Below, piece by piece: positions 31,866 to 39,847 of a stretch of DNA of 64,000 bases. Location of the stretch: the NCBI GenBank assembly GCA_958295915.1, contig OY282381.1:2440722-2504721 (forward strand), read 5' to 3'. The notes under the pieces are model-generated. The model ran no database searches, was not told the DNA's origin, and worked only from the letters and a program-made list of their open reading frames with translations. Every line of letters starts with the position of its first letter. Position 1 is the first letter of the stretch. A program made the position numbers and the translations under genes. The DNA comes from an uncultured Caldilineaceae bacterium (lineage in GTDB: Bacteria; Chloroflexota; Anaerolineae; Caldilineales; Caldilineaceae).

Positions 31866-32903
31866 TCATATCGCCAACGAGGGCGCGCGCCGGGGTGGGC
31901 CGAACTCCAGCTCGGTAAGCTCCACTGCCTGCTTCTGATAGACCTGCACCCGGTAGGAGCCGGTGTCCGGCACATACATCAGGCCATCGTCACTGACAAC
32001 GACCGATTGCGGCCAACGCAGATATTTCTGGACCTCCAGGTTCGCCATATCGCGCATACGATTGGGCACCGCATTGGTCATCATGTAGGCAATCGCCGCC
32101 TTGGAGAGCGTAGCATCCCCCAGGAACTTCTGGACATAGCGCCCTTCGGCGTTGAAGAGTTGGACGCGATTGTTGCCCCTGTCGACCACATAGATGTCGC
32201 CATGCAGATCGACGTCCACGCCGCTGGGCCGGTTGAACTCGCCATCGCCGCAGCCTGACCTGCCAAAGGCCATGAGGAACGCGCCGTCGGCCGTGAACTT
32301 CTGTACGCGGTCGTTGCGCCAGTCGGCAACGTAGACATCGCCCCCCCGATCAACAGTAGCGGGGCATGAATCAGTATCTACGGCGATGCCCCACGGCATG
32401 TTGAACTCGCCCTCACCGCTGCCGTAACTGCCCCACTTGCCCAGAAATTTGCCCTCCTTGGTGAACTTCTGCACGCGGTGGTTGAGCGTATCGACGACAT
32501 AGAGATTCCCCTCGGTATCGAATGCCATGCCCGTCGGCCCATAGAGCTGCCCATCACCGCTGCCCTGTTCCCCCCAGCTGTCAAGGAACTCCCCATCTTT
32601 ATCGAAGATGGAGATGCGGTGGAGCGCCTCATCCGAAAGGTAGAGATTCTCCTGGCTGTCGGCAAGAATCGTGACCGGCCAGGTCAGCTGGCCCGGCTCG
32701 CTGCCATAGATGTTTATGGCGCCCAGGTCTTTATCCTCTGTGCTGTACTTGCGAATCAGGGCTGCGCCTTCGCTGCGGCACAGGATATAGAGGCGATCTT
32801 CCTGGCCGAGCGCGAGATCGATCGGGAAATTGGTGAGGCGCCGCATTCCGAGTGTCTTATAAAACGGGAATCCCGCCCGTAAGAGGCCGTAAGGTCTGGC
32901 CAC
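31866..32903 (-). CDS. NHL-repeat beta-propeller protein
   Basis: A 345-residue protein consisting of about six NHL repeats. Each contains a G(D)G(Q/E)(L/F)..P.G(I/M/V)A.D..GN.YV.D..N.R(V/I)Q.F pattern, for example GSGDGQLYGPTGMAFDTEGN and YVVDTLNHRVQKFTKEGKFL. This predicts a six-bladed propeller. There is no signal peptide, so it is likely cytoplasmic or a cytoplasm-facing binding scaffold. It is the last gene of the minus-strand cluster, 11 bases after the DUF1501 gene. Confidence 0.85.
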   Translation of the reverse strand: MARPYGLLRAGFPFYKTLGMRRLTNFPIDLALGQEDRLYILCRSEGAALIRKYSTEDKDLGAINIYGSEPGQLTWPVTILADSQENLYLSDEALHRISIFDKDGEFLDSWGEQGSGDGQLYGPTGMAFDTEGNLYVVDTLNHRVQKFTKEGKFLGKWGSYGSGEGEFNMPWGIAVDTDSCPATVDRGGDVYVADWRNDRVQKFTADGAFLMAFGRSGCGDGEFNRPSGVDVDLHGDIYVVDRGNNRVQLFNAEGRYVQKFLGDATLSKAAIAYMMTNAVPNRMRDMANLEVQKYLRWPQSVVVSDDGLMYVPDTGSYRVQVYQKQAVELTELEFGPPRRAPSLAI

Positions 32904-32914
32904 GGTTCACCTCG

Positions 32915-34057
32915 CTATGCTGTTGTCTGATAGGGATGGATCTGCTCGAACTGTCCGCCGACGATGTCGGTGGGGTCGAGGCCCATCCATTGCTCCAATA
33001 CAGTGCCGTAGATGCCGCGGAAGTCGATCATATGCTCCAGATCTTCACCGTGGACCCAACGAGCGGGGTCGAGCGATGGATATTCGGCGTAAAGCCCACC
33101 CTTGACCCGATCGCCAATGAGAAAGGCGCCGCCGCCTGAACCGTGGTCCGTGCCGCTGGCATTGTCGCGAATGCGCCGCCCAAACTCGGTGAAGACGAGC
33201 ATGGTCACCTCGGACGAGGCGTTGTGGGCGCGCAGATCCTGGAAGAAGGCAGAGATCGCGCCGGTCAGGTCACTCAGCAGCCTGGGGTGGTCGGGGACTT
33301 CATTGGCATGGTTGTCGTACCCGCCATGTTGGGTGTAAAAGACGCGCGTGCCGAGACCGGCCAGATGCACCCGCGCCACATCGCGCAGGCTTGTGGCGAT
33401 GGCGTTATCGGCATATTCCACGGTCGAGCGATAGCCCGCTTTCGCCTTTTTGAGTTCATCGGTCCCCTGGATGACGTTGAGACCGGTCTGGGAGAGGTAC
33501 TCCATGACGATGCCGGTTCCCACCCCGGCGTTATACATGCCTTTGAAGATCTCCAGGGCTTCTGTGCGCTGCCGCTCATCCTCGATGCCGGTCAGCAGTC
33601 CATAGTTGTCCAGATTGTCGAACGAGGTCACAGGCACGCCGGGCACGGCCATGGCTCTGGGCAGCCCCTTGCCGACACTGACACCCGTCAGGACATTCTG
33701 GCCGCGCGGGTCCAGCTCCCGGATCACGCGTCCCACCCACCCTTCGGCGCCGATCTCGATCGGTTCACAGGTGTGCCAGATATCCATGGCCCGGAAATGG
33801 GAGCGGTCTGAATTCGGGTAACCGATTCCCTGGACCACCGCAACATCGCCCTCGTCATACATCGCCTGCAACGCTGCGCAATGCGGGTTCCACGCCAGTG
33901 TATCGTGGATGGGCAGGACTTCATCTTCTTTGAGACCGACCACCGGCCTGGAGTCGTAATAGATACCGGCGGTATAGGGGACAACGGTGTTCATAAAGTC
34001 GTTGCCGCCGCTGAGCTGCACGATAACGAGGACAGGGTTTTTCTGGTTGGCAGACAT
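32915..34057 (-). CDS. DUF1501 family protein
   Basis: A 380-residue member of the DUF1501 (alkaline phosphatase/sulfatase-like fold) family. Conserved stretches include VIVQLSGGNDFMNTVVPY, AVVQGIGYPNSDRSHFRAMD, the FYTQHGGYDNHAN metal-site-like motif near residue 257, and LVFTEFGRRIRDNASGTDHG (about 297-316). Most relatives start with a twin-arginine signal; this one starts directly with the first strand and so looks cytoplasmic. It follows the DUF1800 gene, its normal genetic partner. Activity is unknown for nearly all members. Confidence 0.88.
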   Translation of the reverse strand: MSANQKNPVLVIVQLSGGNDFMNTVVPYTAGIYYDSRPVVGLKEDEVLPIHDTLAWNPHCAALQAMYDEGDVAVVQGIGYPNSDRSHFRAMDIWHTCEPIEIGAEGWVGRVIRELDPRGQNVLTGVSVGKGLPRAMAVPGVPVTSFDNLDNYGLLTGIEDERQRTEALEIFKGMYNAGVGTGIVMEYLSQTGLNVIQGTDELKKAKAGYRSTVEYADNAIATSLRDVARVHLAGLGTRVFYTQHGGYDNHANEVPDHPRLLSDLTGAISAFFQDLRAHNASSEVTMLVFTEFGRRIRDNASGTDHGSGGGAFLIGDRVKGGLYAEYPSLDPARWVHGEDLEHMIDFRGIYGTVLEQWMGLDPTDIVGGQFEQIHPYQTTA

Positions 34058-34138
34058 CTTTGTGGTTCCTTTCTATACGATTGTTCGATTGCGCTGACCC
34101 CAGAGGTTGCGACAAGCAAAGAAGGCGGAGGCCTGTTT

Positions 34139-34230
34139 GAAAGCAACGCAATGTCGCCAGGACGCGAAGACGCAAGAGAAAACCAGGAATTCATTGCGTC
34201 TCTGCGGCTTCGCGCCTTTGCGTTGCTTTC
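34139..34230. repeat. 92-bp imperfect palindrome
   Basis: GAAAGCAACGCAA at 34139-34151 is the exact inverse of 34218-34230. Inner arms also pair (CGCGAAGACGCAA with TTGCGTCTCTGCGGCTTCGCG). Lies between the DUF1800 and DUF1501 genes and resembles widespread GCGAAGACGCAA-type dispersed repeats. Confidence 0.75.
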
Positions 34231-34239
34231 TGGGGTCGG

Positions 34240-35652
34240 TCAGGCAAACTGATACTCGCGCGCGGCAACGATCAGTTGCAGCATGAGCACAACCCGGTCT
34301 GTGCTGTCGGACGCCCCATTGGCTGCGCCATTTGCGCTCCCATTGGGGTCAAAAACGAGATCGCCGCCGCTTTGGGCAAAGCGCACCAGATAGTCACGGG
34401 TGCTCTCTGTCACGGTCAACGGGCCGACCAGATCGAGGCACTTGTCCACAAAATGCTCGGGGGCAAGGCTGTCACCTTCCGCCTGCAGCCGCTGGATAAT
34501 TGTCTGGATGCCCGGCTTGGTGGCGTCGCCGACCTCGTTTACCGCGAAGTTGATTCGTTCAGTGAGCATCCCGCCGTCGATCCACTCCGGCCCGGTGTGC
34601 CAACCCTCCACTGTGGGTGGATTGAGCAGTTCTTGTCCCATCACTTTGGCGGCCCTGGCATAGTGCGGCATGCCCGGCGTCGGCGTGCGGTAGGCGCCGA
34701 CCAGCTTCAGAACGCCGGTAATCAGTTCGGTCGGGCTTTTCACCTTCTGAAAGCGGGCCGCTTTGAAGAAGTCGCTGCTGAAGAGCGTGCGCAGAATGTG
34801 GGGCATACTGCCTTCAGACTCCATATAGGCGTGTGACAGGATTGCAATCGCTGCCGGATCCTGGGGCGGCGAACCATTCCAGGACGGCACCTGCGGCTCA
34901 TCGGCCACGAAGAAGTTGTACAGATGGCGAGAGATAAATCCGGCCGTCGCCGGTTGCGCCACGATGATATCGATGATGTCGTCGCCGTTGAAGGGCCCGG
35001 TCTGTCCGAGAAAGGTCTTCTCGCCGTCATCGTGGTCCTCGGCGTGAAAGACAAACTGGGGGGCATAGAATCCGTGGGGGTAGAGGGGAACCGGTTGGGC
35101 AAAGGTCCAGCCGGTGAAGGCGCGCGCGCAGTTCTTGATGTCGTCCTCTGTGTAGTTGCCCACACCCATGGAGAAGAGCTCCAGCAACTCCCGCCCATAG
35201 TTTTCATTGGGTTCGCCTTTGCGGTTCTCATTGTTGTCCAGCCAGTAGATCATCGCCGGGTCTTTGGAGAGTTCAAGCAGTATCTCGCGCATGTCGCTCA
35301 TGCCCACACGGCGGAACATATCGATCTGGTTGTTCATCGCCAGGGCATGCTCACCCTTGCTGTAGCCCGTGGCAAAGACATGATGCCAGAAGAGCGCCAT
35401 CTTCTCTTCCAGTGGGCGTCTGCTGTTAATCATGCGGTAGATCCAGGTTCCGACGCGGATTTCTGGCCCTTCGCCCCCAAAGTAGCGCTGCAGAATATCC
35501 TCGTCGAGTGGTGGGCAGCGCTCTGGCTCCACCAGATCCTCGACTACCTGATCATATCCCTGTTGGGCATACGCTTCCAGCTCCTGTCTGCTTGCGCCAA
35601 ACCCTGCCCGACGCAGCAAATGAGCCATCAGACCAAGATCGTCGTCCGCCAT
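34240..35652 (-). CDS. DUF1800 family protein
   Basis: A 470-residue DUF1800 protein. Signatures: HLLRRAGFGASRQELEAY at the N-terminus, RPLEEKMALFWHHVFATGYS, MIYWLDNNENRKGEPNENYG and RELLELFSMGVGNYTEDDI, and GQTGPFNGDDIIDIIVAQP. The family is helical and almost always encoded beside a DUF1501 gene, as here. No signal peptide is visible. A poly-glycine/asparagine stretch near the C-terminus (DPNGSANGAANGASDSTDR) is low-complexity. Confidence 0.9.
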   Translation of the reverse strand: MADDDLGLMAHLLRRAGFGASRQELEAYAQQGYDQVVEDLVEPERCPPLDEDILQRYFGGEGPEIRVGTWIYRMINSRRPLEEKMALFWHHVFATGYSKGEHALAMNNQIDMFRRVGMSDMREILLELSKDPAMIYWLDNNENRKGEPNENYGRELLELFSMGVGNYTEDDIKNCARAFTGWTFAQPVPLYPHGFYAPQFVFHAEDHDDGEKTFLGQTGPFNGDDIIDIIVAQPATAGFISRHLYNFFVADEPQVPSWNGSPPQDPAAIAILSHAYMESEGSMPHILRTLFSSDFFKAARFQKVKSPTELITGVLKLVGAYRTPTPGMPHYARAAKVMGQELLNPPTVEGWHTGPEWIDGGMLTERINFAVNEVGDATKPGIQTIIQRLQAEGDSLAPEHFVDKCLDLVGPLTVTESTRDYLVRFAQSGGDLVFDPNGSANGAANGASDSTDRVVLMLQLIVAAREYQFA

Positions 35653-35674
35653 ATCTTCCTCCTTCAGGTCAATT

Positions 35675-35716
35675 CCGAACTGCAGTTACTAAAAACTAAA
35701 AACCAGAAACTGCATT
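35675..35716. repeat. Family G dispersed repeat
   Basis: AACTGCAGTTACTAAAAACT.. CCAGAAACTGCA, overlapping the 3' end of the GH105 gene, so the last codons of that gene may be repeat-derived. Confidence 0.55.
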
Positions 35717-37525
35717 TAAGAAGCTCTCCATCTCGGTGGTAAACCAGAGCGCCAATGCGCCCCCGCGCTCGTCAGGGCCAAATATGGCCGGGCGGTCCAG
35801 ATAGTCGCGCAGACTCTGCTGAACGCCGGTGCCCGTACAGACATCGACCAGCCCGCCGTTGTCGTCGATCCGCGCCGCGACCCCTTGCCAGGCCTGCATC
35901 AGTGCATCTCTGTGGGCAGCATCAGCATCCAACCAGCCTCGCCGCATCCCACGCGCCAGCGCATAGCCGATCATGCAGGTGGACGACATTTCCAGGTAGG
36001 AGCCGGGGACGTTAATCACCTGATGCCACATACCGCTGGGATGCTGATACTGACGCAGCGCCTCCAGATGGCGCAGATGAATTGCCAGCACGGCCGCCCG
36101 CTCAGGATAGCTGTCGGGCATGTAGGTTAGGGTCTCGGCATAGCTGAGCGCGGCGAAGCCGTTGCCGCGTCCCCAGTAGTAGGGGGTAGAGCGGTCGTGC
36201 CAGAAAAGCCCGTCCGCCTGCTGGATTTCGGCATCCAACAGGAAGCGCGTCAGGATGCGCAGATAGTTTTCGTCGCCGGTCAGCTTGAAGGCGCGCCCCA
36301 GCACCGCCGCGCTGAAGAACATATCCTCCACCTGGTAGTCGGGATGGGAAGGGATTGGCACGTCGTTGTCGTGGGTGGATCTGTAGCGATCCGCAGTGTG
36401 GACGAGCAGGTCGGCATAGCGGCTATCACCGGTCGCCGCGGTCAGCTCATCGGCCCAAACCAGGCCAGCCAGGTTCGCCCCGCCATCCGCGCCGGCGGCG
36501 AACAAGGCTTTGGAGCCGTCGCGTCCTTTGAACCTGGCATACGGCTCGACCACGGCTGCGATATCCGCTGTAGGGTCCACACCGTGCGCATCGAGCTGGG
36601 CCAGCCGCAAGCGACCACTGATGGCGACGCCCTGTGTGTAAATGACCGGATCGAGCTGATGGCCATAGGTCGCCGCCAGCGCCCGCGCAACGGCAAGAGG
36701 CGTGCGTGCTGAGCGGGCTTCCAGCGCGCGGCGTGTGTCGGAGTGGTTGTCCGCCAGCGGTTTGGCTGGCGCAACCTCCCGGCGGTCGGGCGTTGTTGCG
36801 GACGCGCCATTCAACAGTGCCCACAGTTTGCCCAGTTCGGTCTGTAAGGCATCGGCGGGGCAGGCTAACCGCAGGCCGGGAACCGGCGCCAGCCCGTTGG
36901 GTTTGCCGGTCGCCAATGCGCCCAGCAGCGAACTGTCCGGCGTCAACTCGGACGTATTCAGGGCAGAACATAGCTGCGGCCACAGCTGCAAGCATGGCGC
37001 AGACGCCTCCCAGGATGCGCTCTCGTCGCGCGCCACTGTGGCGCGCCAGTTGGACCTGGCACGGACTTCGATCACCAGGTCTGGCGCTTGAAAGCTGACC
37101 CAGCGCCAGATGGAATGGGCCTCTGGATTCGCTGGATCATAGAAAAAGTTTCCTGTTGGCGGATAGCCGGCGCTGGGGTTGCCGCCGGCGCCGTTCTCTG
37201 GCGCAACGCCCAAAGCCAGACCATCTGGATTGCCGCAGGGCACGGCGCTCAACCCGATCCGAGCGGATAACCGGGGGCGATAGGCGTGATAGGATTTCAG
37301 CGCCTCCAGCGCCAAATTTACGTCTTCGAGCTCTCCTGACAACCCGCCGATCAGGAGAGCCTGCATCCGGTCCGCTGCCGGTAGATAGGCGGCGCGGTGC
37401 AATAGCACAGGGATTTCTCTTGCCGTGCGGGTAACGCCACAGGCATCGAGTTGCCAATAATCGGGCGCGTGCGTAACCAGAGCGTCAATCTGTTCGTCAA
37501 GAATCATTGTCAATCTCAATTTCAC
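35696..37525 (-). CDS. GH105 unsaturated glycuronyl hydrolase with N-terminal M14-like domain
   Basis: A 609-residue two-part protein. Residues about 1-200 resemble the core of M14 metallocarboxypeptidases (LLIGGLSGELEDVNLALEAL, then VPCGNPDGLALG). However, the zinc-binding His-x-x-Glu is not evident, so this part may be inactive. Residues about 290-605 are an alpha/alpha barrel of the GH105/GH88 type: HPDYQVEDMFFSAAVLGRAF with the likely catalytic Asp, TPYYWGRGNGFAALSYAE, and QYQHPSGMWHQVINVPGSYL. Such enzymes remove unsaturated uronic acid from rhamnogalacturonan or ulvan oligomers, which matches the rhamnosidase in the same cluster. A family C palindrome (36771-36815) is translated as NGASATTPDRREVA in the linker. 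GTG start at 37525. Confidence 0.82.
   Translation of the reverse strand: MKLRLTMILDEQIDALVTHAPDYWQLDACGVTRTAREIPVLLHRAAYLPAADRMQALLIGGLSGELEDVNLALEALKSYHAYRPRLSARIGLSAVPCGNPDGLALGVAPENGAGGNPSAGYPPTGNFFYDPANPEAHSIWRWVSFQAPDLVIEVRARSNWRATVARDESASWEASAPCLQLWPQLCSALNTSELTPDSSLLGALATGKPNGLAPVPGLRLACPADALQTELGKLWALLNGASATTPDRREVAPAKPLADNHSDTRRALEARSARTPLAVARALAATYGHQLDPVIYTQGVAISGRLRLAQLDAHGVDPTADIAAVVEPYARFKGRDGSKALFAAGADGGANLAGLVWADELTAATGDSRYADLLVHTADRYRSTHDNDVPIPSHPDYQVEDMFFSAAVLGRAFKLTGDENYLRILTRFLLDAEIQQADGLFWHDRSTPYYWGRGNGFAALSYAETLTYMPDSYPERAAVLAIHLRHLEALRQYQHPSGMWHQVINVPGSYLEMSSTCMIGYALARGMRRGWLDADAAHRDALMQAWQGVAARIDDNGGLVDVCTGTGVQQSLRDYLDRPAIFGPDERGGALALWFTTEMESFLNAVSGF
36771..36815. repeat. 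Palindromic repeat, family C, inside GH105 gene
   Basis: GCAACCTCCCGGCGGTCGGG, then CGTTGTTGCGGACGCGCCAT. Translated on the minus strand in a linker. Just upstream a second small hairpin (CCGCCAGCGG..TGGCTGGCG) extends the insert. Confidence 0.75.
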
Positions 37526-37569
37526 ATCCTGAGTATAGATTGGTTCATCCCAGGGCGCAATCGTGCAAA

Positions 37570-38232
37570 TTACTTTCCCTGCCGCGCCCGCATCTCCTGG
37601 AGCGAAAACGTATCCGATGTGTAGAAATCGAAGATCGCGGCCTCGCGCGCCCGCACCTCGGCTGCCAGGCGCAGGATGTCGTCGATGTGTTCTGTGGGAA
37701 TGCGGACACAGCCGTCGCTATCGGCCAGAATCAGATCGCCGGAGTGGATGCGAAGTCGGCCCACTGTCACTGGCGTATGAAAGCGGGTCATGTTAAAGAC
37801 GCCGTGGCCCGGCACCGTGCCCCAGGCCCAGATGGGCAACCCGACCTGGTGAATGCCGCTCAGATCTCGGACTGTCCCGCCAACAATCACCCCTTCTACG
37901 CCCAGCCGTTTATGTATCCGGGCCATGCCGTCCCCAAAGCTGGCGCCCCGGCCTGGGTTGGAGTCCACATCCTGAAACACCGCGATCAGCGGTCCCTCCT
38001 GGCTGTCCAGGTACTCGTAGTAGTCGATCCACTCCAGTGCTGGGGAATCGGGATCATTGGTCGTGACTTCGGCGGTCACGGCATAGCCGGCGACGATGCC
38101 CAGTTCCGGCAGGAGACAGCGGATCTCGTGGTCGGTGTAATCGAGGTTGGGTAGCCCCAGTTTCAGGGCCACGGCGTTGAAAATGGTAGCGGAGTCGTAG
38201 CTCTTCAGCGCATCGATCTGCTCGGTCAACAT
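37570..38232 (-). CDS. RraA-like protein (HMG/CHA aldolase family)
   Basis: A 220-residue RraA/4-hydroxy-4-methyl-2-oxoglutarate aldolase-like protein. Start chosen at ATG 38232 because AGGAGA lies seven bases upstream; the frame extends further but without protein character. The family core is GASFGDGMARIHKRLGVEGV then IVGGTVRDLSGI, containing the Gly-rich pyruvate-binding loop and the Arg-Asp pair. DSDGCVRIP is the usual end of the barrel-like fold. Members either cleave hydroxy-acids to pyruvate or bind RNase E. In this catabolic setting an aldolase or decarboxylase role is more likely. Confidence 0.87.
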   Translation of the reverse strand: MLTEQIDALKSYDSATIFNAVALKLGLPNLDYTDHEIRCLLPELGIVAGYAVTAEVTTNDPDSPALEWIDYYEYLDSQEGPLIAVFQDVDSNPGRGASFGDGMARIHKRLGVEGVIVGGTVRDLSGIHQVGLPIWAWGTVPGHGVFNMTRFHTPVTVGRLRIHSGDLILADSDGCVRIPTEHIDDILRLAAEVRAREAAIFDFYTSDTFSLQEMRARQGK

Positions 38233-38340
38233 CTGGGATCTCCTGATTCTGTGTATCCGGTTTGTCAAGAGTACACCATGATCACACATGTGTAAAGGCG
38301 ACAATCGCGCCCTCGGCATGCGCGCATCCCTAGCCGCCAT

Positions 38341-38455
38341 CTCGCGTCAGGCGGCGTCATCGCCTCGACATCATGGTATGGAACTGTGGCGGTGATTGCC
38401 CATACTGAGCGAGAAGAAGTGATTCGAGTCATATCAATGCGAAAGGCGACAAGCA
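38341..38455. other. Intergenic stretch with no recognised gene
   Basis: Part of the 440-base gap between the RraA-like gene and the UroD-like gene. Nothing recognised here; the small remnant from 38456 is listed separately. Confidence 0.4.
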
Positions 38456-38571
38456 ATGAGTGAAGAATCTATCTTGAAGGATTCGCAGACAAATTGGGAG
38501 ATTCTGGAAAAATGAATGATGAGGATCTTCTGCGGCGAGTAATACGAGAAGAAATGAATCCAGCACGCTGA
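38456..38571 (+). pseudogene. Possible decayed small antitoxin gene
   Basis: ATG 38456 opens MSEESILKDSQTNWEILEK and stops at TGA 38513-38515. A second frame starts with ATG 38512 (ATGA overlap) as MNDEDLLRRVIREEMNPAR. Joined, the S-Q-T-N-W-(x)4-K-M-N-D-E-D pattern resembles the N-terminus of BrnA-type antitoxins (TDWxxLxxMTDEDI). It is most likely a frameshifted remnant; a pair of very small genes cannot be excluded. Confidence 0.35.
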
Positions 38572-38669
38572 GAAGAGTAAGGAAAGGCCGAGAAGCCGAA
38601 CGGCCCTCCCATTGGGATCAATGAGCGGCAAGCAGGGAAAATCAAATATGTGCCGCCACTTTGGGCGGA

Positions 38670-39803
38670 TCAGTGTGGCGGCGCCAGCTCGGCCAGCTTG
38701 TTGCGCATGAAATCGATAAAGCGACGGTACCGTGTAGGGTGGGTTTTCCAGGTGATGGGCGTGCCGTGGCCTATGCCGAAGCGACGCTGTTTGCCGATCG
38801 CCTGCGCCTGAATCAGGGCATCCTGATGCCAGACTTCCTCATCCCCTTGCTCGATGACCGTGATGGCGTGGGAGTTGGAGAAGATACATACCTCTTCGCC
38901 CAGGGCCTGGCGGATTTTGACGATGTCGTTCGTGTAGTTCTTGAGCCCGCATTCGACCTGGATACAGTGAAAATCTAAATTGGCCAGGTGGGGCAAGCGT
39001 GGCTCAATCCAACCCATCAGGGCCATACTGCTCACCAGGCCCTCATCGTGAATGGCTTGGAAGGCTTTTTTCTCACCGGGGAGGGCGAATTTCACATAGT
39101 GTTCGTCCGATATCATATCGGCGGAGGCGAACCATTGCATGAGCTGATAGCCATGCACGCCCAGCATCTTTGCCAACCGGCACTGCTGTCTGATCACCTC
39201 TTCGTGCCGTTCCATCAGCGCAAAGACGAGGTCTTGCTGGAAAAACATGGCGTCAAAGAGTTTGTCATAGCTCAGCATATAGAAAGCGGTGGGAAAGGGC
39301 GCCATGTCACCGAGATAGAGGAAGACCGTGTCATCGAAGTGTTCGACCAGCTTCTTGGCAAAGTCGTAGGCGCCGGATGCCAGAAGCTCTTCGGCGGTGG
39401 GCGGCGGCTCCAAACGCTCCACGTCGGCCGCTGTTTCGAACAGCGGCTCCTCCGGTGGCAGATCCGGTGGGAACTCTTTGAAACGGGTCTTGCTGCGCGA
39501 TCCCGTGTCTACCAATACCGGTACGCCATCCTCCTCCGTAACGTACTGGCGTCCGCGTTGGGGAAAGGCTTTGCCGCCGCCGCAGGGAATGTAATCCAGA
39601 CCGAGCGCATCGTGAAGCGCATCGTAGAATTTCAGCTTCTGCTCATCGGTCCCATGTTGCAGGTGCAGGAAGTTCAGCCCCAGGATTTCTGGCCAGTGCG
39701 GCATCATCGACCAATTGGGGGAAACGTTCAGCGTCGGATACATGTCAAAGGGTTCGCCGTTGATGGCGGCCATGAATCGTTCGAGCGATGTCATTTCGTG
39801 CAA
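38670..39803 (-). CDS. Uroporphyrinogen-decarboxylase-like methyltransferase (MtaA/CmuA family)
   Basis: A 377-residue URO-D superfamily TIM barrel. It lacks the features of true HemE and resembles corrinoid-dependent methyltransferases: LERFMAAINGEPFDMYPTLN at the N-terminus, LGVHGYQLMQWFASADMISDEHYVKFALP in the middle, and metal-ligand-like His and Cys residues (HLANLDFHCIQVECG, GIGHGTPITWK). Its partner is the B12-binding protein at 44143-44898 in the same cluster. It probably moves a methyl group between a substrate and the corrinoid protein or on to a cofactor. Substrate unknown. Confidence 0.85.
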   Translation of the reverse strand: MHEMTSLERFMAAINGEPFDMYPTLNVSPNWSMMPHWPEILGLNFLHLQHGTDEQKLKFYDALHDALGLDYIPCGGGKAFPQRGRQYVTEEDGVPVLVDTGSRSKTRFKEFPPDLPPEEPLFETAADVERLEPPPTAEELLASGAYDFAKKLVEHFDDTVFLYLGDMAPFPTAFYMLSYDKLFDAMFFQQDLVFALMERHEEVIRQQCRLAKMLGVHGYQLMQWFASADMISDEHYVKFALPGEKKAFQAIHDEGLVSSMALMGWIEPRLPHLANLDFHCIQVECGLKNYTNDIVKIRQALGEEVCIFSNSHAITVIEQGDEEVWHQDALIQAQAIGKQRRFGIGHGTPITWKTHPTRYRRFIDFMRNKLAELAPPH

Positions 39804-39847
39804 GATCTTGGTCCTTTCAAACTCTTATCTATACGTATCTGCTTTCT

